Below, piece after piece: positions 58,886 to 64,000 of a DNA stretch of 64,000 nt. The notes below the pieces were generated by a model. That model was not told the origin of the DNA and ran no database searches. It worked only from the letters and a program-made list of their open reading frames with translations. Within the stretch, counting starts at the first letter, position 1. Each line of letters opens with the position of its first letter. This DNA comes from Methylotenera sp965234545 (GTDB lineage: Bacteria > Pseudomonadota > Gammaproteobacteria > Burkholderiales > Methylophilaceae): positions 1,178,001 through 1,242,000 of the forward strand of contig OZ248348.1 of NCBI GenBank assembly GCA_965234545.1, written 5' to 3'. The position numbers and the translations under genes are program-made.

Positions 58886-60484
58886 TTAAAAATCCAGTTT
58901 AGCGGTAATCGGATAGCGCCGGTCTTTACCGAAATTTTTATGGCTAATGCGCACGCCCACTGGCGATTGCCTGCGCTTGTATTCGTTGCTATCGATGAGT
59001 TTTAGCACACGCGTCACGTCTGCCGGGGCAAAGCCCATGGCCAAAATGTCCGCGCGCCCCAAATCTTGCTCGACGTAGGCGGCCACAATCGCGTCCAACA
59101 CCGCGTAGTCCGGCAAGCTGTCCTGATCCGTTTGATCGGCACGCAACTCGGCCGACGGCGGCCGCGTAATGATGCGCTCAGGGATGACTGGCGAAAGTCC
59201 ATTGCGGTACGCACACAAGCGATAGACCAAGGTTTTAAACACGTCTTTGAGCAGGGCAAAGCCGCCCGCCATGTCGCCGTATAAGGTGCAATAACCAACG
59301 GCCATCTCACTTTTGTTGCCGGTAGTGAGCACCATGCTGCCAAATTTGTTCGACAAAGCCATCAGCAGCATGCCGCGAATTCTGGCTTGTAGATTTTCTT
59401 CTGTGGTATCGAATGCTAGCCCGGCAAATTCTGGCGCCAAAGTCGCTTTAAAGCCCTCAAACAACGGGCCTATAGGCAAGATGCTGTATTTCACGCCTAA
59501 TCGCTTAGCCATATCGATGGCATCGTCCACGCTGATGTTGGCCGTAAATTCCGATGGCATCAACACGGCATGCACTTTGTCGGCACCCAAGGCATCGACC
59601 GCGATGGCCAAGGTCAAGGCAGAATCCACCCCACCCGATAAGCCTAGGACTACCCCAGGGAAACGGTTTTTTGCCACGTAATCGGCCAAGCCTAATGTTA
59701 AGGCTTGGTAGACCGATGCTTCTTGCGACAAGGCCAGCGCAAGCGGCTGGCTTGTTAGCTTACCCGCATTAAACGTCACCGTGGCCAAGGCCGTTTCAAA
59801 TGCTGGCAAATGCTGGGTCACCTGACCATCGGCCGCCACCACCATGGAGCCACCATCAAACACCAATTCATCCTGGCCGCCCACACTATTGAGGTAAACG
59901 ATGGGCAGTGCCAATTGCATCGCGCGCTCACGCAACACGCTTAAACGGCTAGCTTGCTTTTCCAAATCAAACGGCGATGCATTAATCACCAACAACAGTT
60001 CGGCTCCGGCCGCACTAGCTAAGCGAGCCGGCTCTGCTTGCCAGATGTCTTCGCAAATTAACAAACCCAGCTGGACACCATGGTGGCTAAACACCAAGGG
60101 CGCGTGACCCGGGCTGAAATAGCGCTTTTCATCGAATACACTGTAATTAGGCAAGGCTTGCTTGTGGTAGGTCGCCACAATTTTACCGCCTTGCAAGACC
60201 GATGCCGCGTTGTAACATAAGCCGTTTAAAGCTTGCGGATGGCCCACCACCAAGGTCATGTCCGGTACCGCCAAACTTAAAGCCTGCAAGGCCGCATCGC
60301 ATGCTTGCAAAAAATCGCTGCGCAACAATAAGTCTTCTGGCGGGTAGCCACACAAAGACAACTCGGGGGTGAGCAAGAGCGTGGCACCTTTGGCTTGCGC
60401 CGCTTTTGCGCTGGCAATGATTTTTGCTTGATTGCCGGCCAGGTCACCGACCAAACAATTGATTTGTGCGATAGCGACTATCAA
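58886..60484 (-). CDS. nadE: Glutamine-dependent NAD synthetase
   Basis: A 532-residue two-domain enzyme. The N-terminal nitrilase-type glutaminase domain has the Glu-Lys-Cys triad in TPELSLCGYP (near 40), YHKQALPNY (near 110) and LLICEDIW (near 145). The C-terminal synthetase has the P-loop LGLSGGVDSALTLA (near 280). It makes NAD from deamido-NAD using glutamine. It is downstream of the ankyrin gene, overlapping it by four bases (start/stop), and upstream of glnB by 144 bases. Confidence 0.96.
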   Translation of the reverse strand: MIVAIAQINCLVGDLAGNQAKIIASAKAAQAKGATLLLTPELSLCGYPPEDLLLRSDFLQACDAALQALSLAVPDMTLVVGHPQALNGLCYNAASVLQGGKIVATYHKQALPNYSVFDEKRYFSPGHAPLVFSHHGVQLGLLICEDIWQAEPARLASAAGAELLLVINASPFDLEKQASRLSVLRERAMQLALPIVYLNSVGGQDELVFDGGSMVVAADGQVTQHLPAFETALATVTFNAGKLTSQPLALALSQEASVYQALTLGLADYVAKNRFPGVVLGLSGGVDSALTLAIAVDALGADKVHAVLMPSEFTANISVDDAIDMAKRLGVKYSILPIGPLFEGFKATLAPEFAGLAFDTTEENLQARIRGMLLMALSNKFGSMVLTTGNKSEMAVGYCTLYGDMAGGFALLKDVFKTLVYRLCAYRNGLSPVIPERIITRPPSAELRADQTDQDSLPDYAVLDAIVAAYVEQDLGRADILAMGFAPADVTRVLKLIDSNEYKRRQSPVGVRISHKNFGKDRRYPITAKLDF

Positions 60485-61437
60485 TAGGAACCGCCCGCTG
60501 CTTTGAGTAAATTAGCAATGTCGCTATGCTGGCCTTTAAGCGCATAGACCAAGGCCGTCAGCCCGTATTGGTCTTTTGCTTTGAGTTTCACTTGATGGGC
60601 CAGCAGCAATTTCACCGTCTCCAACTGACCATTGCTCACCGCTATGTGCAATATGGGGGTGCCTTCCGCATCCAAATTATTCACGTCCGCACCCGCTTCG
60701 ATTAAGGCTTTGGCCGCCGCCACTTTGGATTTTTTCACCGCCCAAGTTAAGGCCGTCCATTTGGCCAAATCTTTTTGATTGACTGTTGCCCCTCGCTCAA
60801 TCAACAAACTGACCACCCCAGCGTGGCCTTCGCGTGCCGCGGTCATGAGTGCGGTCACGCCTTGCTCGTCGCTTAAGGCTAAATTGGCCTGGTGATCCAG
60901 TAAATGTTTAATGGTGGGAAGATCGGCACTTTTAGCGGCGTACATCAACACCGTCGTGCCACGGTCACTGCGGCTATTCGCATCCAAACCATGTTCCAGC
61001 AACAAGGCCACGGTTTGCGCATGGCCTTCTATCGCAGCAATGCCCAAGGCACTCCAACCCGACGCATCGCGCACCTTGGCATCGGCGCCTTTTTCAAGCA
61101 AGCGTTTAACGCTAGCAACGTGGTTTCTTTTAGCAGCAAACATCAGCGCAGTCCAACCCTGGCTATCTTTTGCTTGTATGTCTGCACCCTTGGCTAGCAA
61201 GGCATTCAATACCTCAAGTTGGTCCTTACGGGCGGCATACATGACTGCCGTGACGCCATCGCTATCTTTGCTATTGGCACTTGCGCCGCTGTCCAACAAG
61301 GCTTGCACGGTCGCCAAATCGCCTCGGGCGGCAGCCGTCATCAAGTAGGCCACCTCTTCCCCCGCCATGGCCGGCATGATGCCCAGCAAAGCGCATAAAC
61401 AGAAAGCCAACAAGCCATGTTTATGCATCAGGCGCAT
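60481..61437 (-). CDS. Exported ankyrin-repeat protein
   Basis: A 318-residue protein with a signal peptide (about residues 1-24, ending AMA-G) and nine ankyrin repeats filling the rest (each with a TALM-AA-type turn, from about 26 to 315). ATG 61437 is used because it lies after sucD and directly before the signal sequence; a longer frame from 61524 overlaps sucD and would bury the signal peptide, and ATG 61428 is an alternative. The partner is unknown. It overlaps nadE by four bases and is 13 bases downstream of sucD, so it belongs to the sucC-sucD-ankyrin-nadE run. Confidence 0.85.
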   Translation of the reverse strand: MRLMHKHGLLAFCLCALLGIMPAMAGEEVAYLMTAAARGDLATVQALLDSGASANSKDSDGVTAVMYAARKDQLEVLNALLAKGADIQAKDSQGWTALMFAAKRNHVASVKRLLEKGADAKVRDASGWSALGIAAIEGHAQTVALLLEHGLDANSRSDRGTTVLMYAAKSADLPTIKHLLDHQANLALSDEQGVTALMTAAREGHAGVVSLLIERGATVNQKDLAKWTALTWAVKKSKVAAAKALIEAGADVNNLDAEGTPILHIAVSNGQLETVKLLLAHQVKLKAKDQYGLTALVYALKGQHSDIANLLKAAGGSY

Positions 61438-61450
61438 CGGGTAGCTTGAC

Positions 61451-62332
61451 CTAGCCAGCTTTATGCTGGATGGCGGCCAACACCGCTTCACCCAAACCTG
61501 CAGGCGAACTGGCGACGACAGCACCGGCTAATTCTAAAGCGCGAATTTTGTCGGCCGCTTTGCCGCTGCCGCCGGAAATGATGGCGCCGGCATGGCCCAT
61601 GCGTTTACCTGCAGGCGCAGTTTGACCTGCAATGTAAGCGGCCACCGGTTTGCTGATGTGGCTCTTAATGTATTCGGCAGCCGCTTCTTCATCCGAGCCA
61701 CCGATCTCACCCACCATAATGATGGCTTCGGTTTCTGCATCCGCCTCAAACATTTGCAAGCACTCGATAAAATTCAAACCTTTAACCGGGTCGCCGCCTA
61801 TGCCCACGCAAGTACTTTGGCCTAATTTTAAGGCCGTGGTTTGGTGCACGGCTTCGTAGGTTAAGGTACCGGAGCGCGACACAATGCCGACCTTGCCGCG
61901 CAAATGAATGCTGCCTGGCATGATGCCTATTTTGCATTCATCGGGGGTGATCACACCCGGGCAATTTGGGCCAATCAAGCGGGCGCCGTTGGCTTTTAAG
62001 GCGGCTTTCACGTTAAGCATGTCCAACACCGGTATGCCTTCGGTAATGCATATAATCAGACCGACCCCGGCGTCACAGGCTTCCAAGATGGAATCCGCGG
62101 CGAAGGCAGGCGGCACGTAGATGACGCTGGCCGTGGCCGCGGTTTGCTTGACCGCCTCACGCATGGTATTAAAAACCGGCAATCCTAAATGCGACTGCCC
62201 ACCTTTACCCGGCGTGACACCACCGACCATTTTTGTGCCGTAAGCCAAGGCTTGCTCAGAATGAAAACTGCCTTGCTTGCCAGTGAACCCTTGGCATAGC
62301 ACTTTGGTGCTGCTGTTAACTAATATACTCAT
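61451..62332 (-). CDS. sucD: Succinyl-CoA synthetase alpha subunit
   Basis: A 293-residue subunit with a CoA-binding Rossmann domain (GFTGKQGSFHSEQAL near residue 15) and the phosphohistidine loop GHAGAIISGG (near 245). With SucC it interconverts succinyl-CoA and succinate. A malate-CoA ligase subunit (MtkB), homologous and found in serine-cycle methylotrophs, is the alternative; nothing here favours it. It is 26 bases downstream of sucC. Confidence 0.93.
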   Translation of the reverse strand: MSILVNSSTKVLCQGFTGKQGSFHSEQALAYGTKMVGGVTPGKGGQSHLGLPVFNTMREAVKQTAATASVIYVPPAFAADSILEACDAGVGLIICITEGIPVLDMLNVKAALKANGARLIGPNCPGVITPDECKIGIMPGSIHLRGKVGIVSRSGTLTYEAVHQTTALKLGQSTCVGIGGDPVKGLNFIECLQMFEADAETEAIIMVGEIGGSDEEAAAEYIKSHISKPVAAYIAGQTAPAGKRMGHAGAIISGGSGKAADKIRALELAGAVVASSPAGLGEAVLAAIQHKAG

Positions 62333-62358
62333 AATGTTTTACTTTTTATAATCGTTTA

Positions 62359-63519
62359 TTAAGCCACGCTTAAGACTGCTTGCTTAGCGGCGTCGGTTAA
62401 GCCATCCGCGGAGATAATATTCAGGCCGCTGGATTGTAGCATTTGCTTACCCAATTCCACGTTGGTGCCCTCTAGGCGCACGATTACTGGAATTTGCATG
62501 CCCACGTCTTTCACCGCGGTAATGATGCCTTCGGCTATGATGTCGCAACGCATGATGCCGCCGAATATGTTAACCAATATGGCTTTAACATTCGGGTCAG
62601 CCATAATGATCTTAAAGGCTTTGGTCACCGTCTCCGCAGTGGCACCGCCGCCCACATCCAAAAAGTTAGCCGGTGCACCGCCGTGCAATTTAATTAAATC
62701 CATGGTGGCCATGGCCAGGCCGGCGCCGTTAACCATGCACCCTATGTTGCCGTTTAATGCTATGTAATTTAAGCCAGCATGATGCGCCACCGCTTCCTTG
62801 CTGTCCTCTTGCGACCAATCACGCTGTTCGGCCAAGGCTTTTTGCCTATACAACGCGTTATCGTCCACACTCATTTTGCAATCCAAGGCAAACAGCTTGC
62901 CGTCCGTGGTCACAATCAATGGGTTGATTTCCAACAAGGCCAAATCGTTTTCTTTAAACAAGCGGTACAAGCCTTTTAACAAACGGCTGAATGCAGCAAT
63001 TTGATCGCCGACTAAATCCAGCTTAAAGGCCAAGTTACGCGCTTGGTAATCCACCAAACCGTTTAAAGGGCTGCACACCTCTTGCAAAATCTTTTCTGGG
63101 CTGACTTGTGCGATTTCCTCTATGTCCATGCCGCCAGCACTGGAGGCCACCACCACGATGCGTTCCAAGCTTCTGTCCACCAACATGGACAAATACAATT
63201 CGCGGGCAATCGGCAAGGTTTCTTCTATGAGCACTTGATTAACCGGTTGGCCATCGGGTGCATTTTGGTAAGTCACCAAGGTTTTACCTAGCAACTCGCT
63301 GGCCACCATTTGCGCCTCGGCAGAGGATTTAACCACTTTTACACCACCGGCTTTACCGCGACCACCGGCATGCACTTGGGCTTTCACCACCCAAGCTGGG
63401 CTGTCTATCTCTGAGGTGACCGTCGGGGTTTGTTTGGCTACCGAAATCACTTGACCACGCGGCACGGGAATGCCGTATTTCTGCAGCAAGGTTTTGGCTT
63501 GGTATTCGTGCAAATTCAT
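62359..63519 (-). CDS. sucC: Succinyl-CoA synthetase beta subunit
   Basis: A 386-residue ATP-grasp subunit. The family N-terminus MNLHEYQAKTLLQKYGIPVP begins exactly at ATG 63519; a longer in-frame start at 63636 adds 39 unsupported residues and is rejected. Conserved segments are VKAQVHAGGRGKAGGVK near 47, NGAGLAMATMD near 262 and NIFGGIMRCD near 318. The partner sucD follows. It is divergent from serB across about 150 bases. Confidence 0.95.
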   Translation of the reverse strand: MNLHEYQAKTLLQKYGIPVPRGQVISVAKQTPTVTSEIDSPAWVVKAQVHAGGRGKAGGVKVVKSSAEAQMVASELLGKTLVTYQNAPDGQPVNQVLIEETLPIARELYLSMLVDRSLERIVVVASSAGGMDIEEIAQVSPEKILQEVCSPLNGLVDYQARNLAFKLDLVGDQIAAFSRLLKGLYRLFKENDLALLEINPLIVTTDGKLFALDCKMSVDDNALYRQKALAEQRDWSQEDSKEAVAHHAGLNYIALNGNIGCMVNGAGLAMATMDLIKLHGGAPANFLDVGGGATAETVTKAFKIIMADPNVKAILVNIFGGIMRCDIIAEGIITAVKDVGMQIPVIVRLEGTNVELGKQMLQSSGLNIISADGLTDAAKQAVLSVA

Positions 63520-63671
63520 AGCAATACAATTCAAAATAAATGGTATGCACATTTTCGCCCAATTCAGGCAAATGCGCCAGCTTTGGCGGCATATTCTATG
63601 GCCATCGCGCAACAAGCCACGCCTGCGTTTGGCCATGTGTATAATGGCTATTTTTTAATTAAGTCACCCTT

Positions 63672-64000
63672 ATGCGTTTAGTTGTTCAAGGTTCTGCCAT
63701 CCGCCACGCCCATCTGGCGCACATCCATCAGCTGAGTGCTACCAGTGTGCAATTCGTGCAAACGGGCGCCCACGCTTATTATTTAGCCAATCAGACGCAA
63801 GCCTTGCCGGCCGTGCAAGCGTTTTGCGCCGAGCAACAGATCGATTGCAGCTACTTGCCTGACCAGCAAGTCTTAGCCAAATTTGGCTTATGCGTGATGG
63901 ACATGGACTCCACCCTCATCAGCATAGAGTGCATAGACGAAATTGCCGACATGGTAGGCTTAAAACCCCAAGTGGCCGCCATCACCGAGCGCGCCATGCA
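63672..64000 (+). CDS. serB: Phosphoserine phosphatase SerB (N-terminal part)
   Basis: The first 109 residues of a HAD-family phosphatase, cut by the window end. The catalytic DxDxT signature is visible as MDMDSTL (near residues 76-82), followed by IECIDEIADMVG, which is specific to SerB. It makes serine from phosphoserine. The N-terminal ~70 residues are a short domain before the HAD core. It is divergent from sucC. Confidence 0.93.
   Translation, partial: MRLVVQGSAIRHAHLAHIHQLSATSVQFVQTGAHAYYLANQTQALPAVQAFCAEQQIDCSYLPDQQVLAKFGLCVMDMDSTLISIECIDEIADMVGLKPQVAAITERAM

Noticed and set aside
61438..61524. Extended start of the ankyrin protein
   Set aside because: It overlaps sucD and would place the signal peptide internally.
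63520..63636. Extended start of sucC
   Set aside because: It adds 39 residues not seen in the family; the ATG at 63519 begins the conserved N-terminus.
1..64000. CRISPR arrays, prophage, insertion sequences, integrases
   Set aside because: No regular spaced repeats, transposase or integrase genes were seen on either strand.

Overview
This window reads as chromosome from a methylotrophic proteobacterium, most likely a betaproteobacterium of the Methylophilaceae type. Three things point there. The left edge carries the tail of a methanol dehydrogenase maturation cluster (mxaA-C-K-L). Several gene orders look betaproteobacterial to me from memory: pyrG-kdsA-eno-ftsB, scpB-scpA-trpS-M50 protease-YciO-PHP, and serB/sucC-sucD-nadE-glnB. 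Base composition is near 50% GC by eye. The species cannot be fixed from sequence alone. Genes are dense and mostly housekeeping; I see no prophage, insertion sequence or CRISPR array.

Layout. 1-3.0 kb: mxaA (partial), mxaC, mxaK, mxaL, overlapping and co-oriented. 3.0-9.4 kb: cptA-like gene, ygfZ, ftsB, eno, kdsA, pyrG, tadA. 9.5-15.1 kb, minus strand: a Bax-inhibitor-1 family protein, nagZ, and a peptide-import cassette (two permeases, a YkuD-fold enzyme without signal peptide, a lipoprotein binding protein) that looks like muropeptide recycling. 15.2-25.9 kb: a microaerobic respiration block with ccoNOQP, ccoG, ccoH, a ubiquinone hydroxylase, a radical SAM protein, fnr, hemN and ompW. Three perfect FNR boxes precede ccoN, hemN and ompW, each at the same distance from a -10-like hexamer. 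26-35 kb: rlmD, a 3'-5' exonuclease, ydbL-ynbE-ydbH, cysM, dsbB, xseA, selO and tRNA-Leu(UAA). 35.5-43.2 kb: kup, dapD, an ArsC/Spx-like gene, dapE, prmB, a second methyltransferase and rluB.

43.2-49.3 kb is the least explained part. A NarL-type two-component pair is divergent from a TPR-plus-secretin outer-membrane lipoprotein. Five short exported proteins follow it: two pairs of paralogues and one proline-rich relative, all with paired or conserved cysteines. I recognise none of the five. A dedicated secretin-linked system of small disulfide proteins is the best candidate here for something undescribed.

49.3-64 kb: scpB, scpA, trpS, M50 protease, YciO-family protein, PHP phosphoesterase, yciB, yciI, bolA, a parvulin, feoAB with a possible Fur box, glnB, nadE, an exported ankyrin protein, sucD, sucC and the start of serB. 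Repeats are few: a REP-like inverted pair with a related fragment on the other side of ompW, a decayed inverted-repeat island between rlmD and the exonuclease gene, and several strong palindromes.
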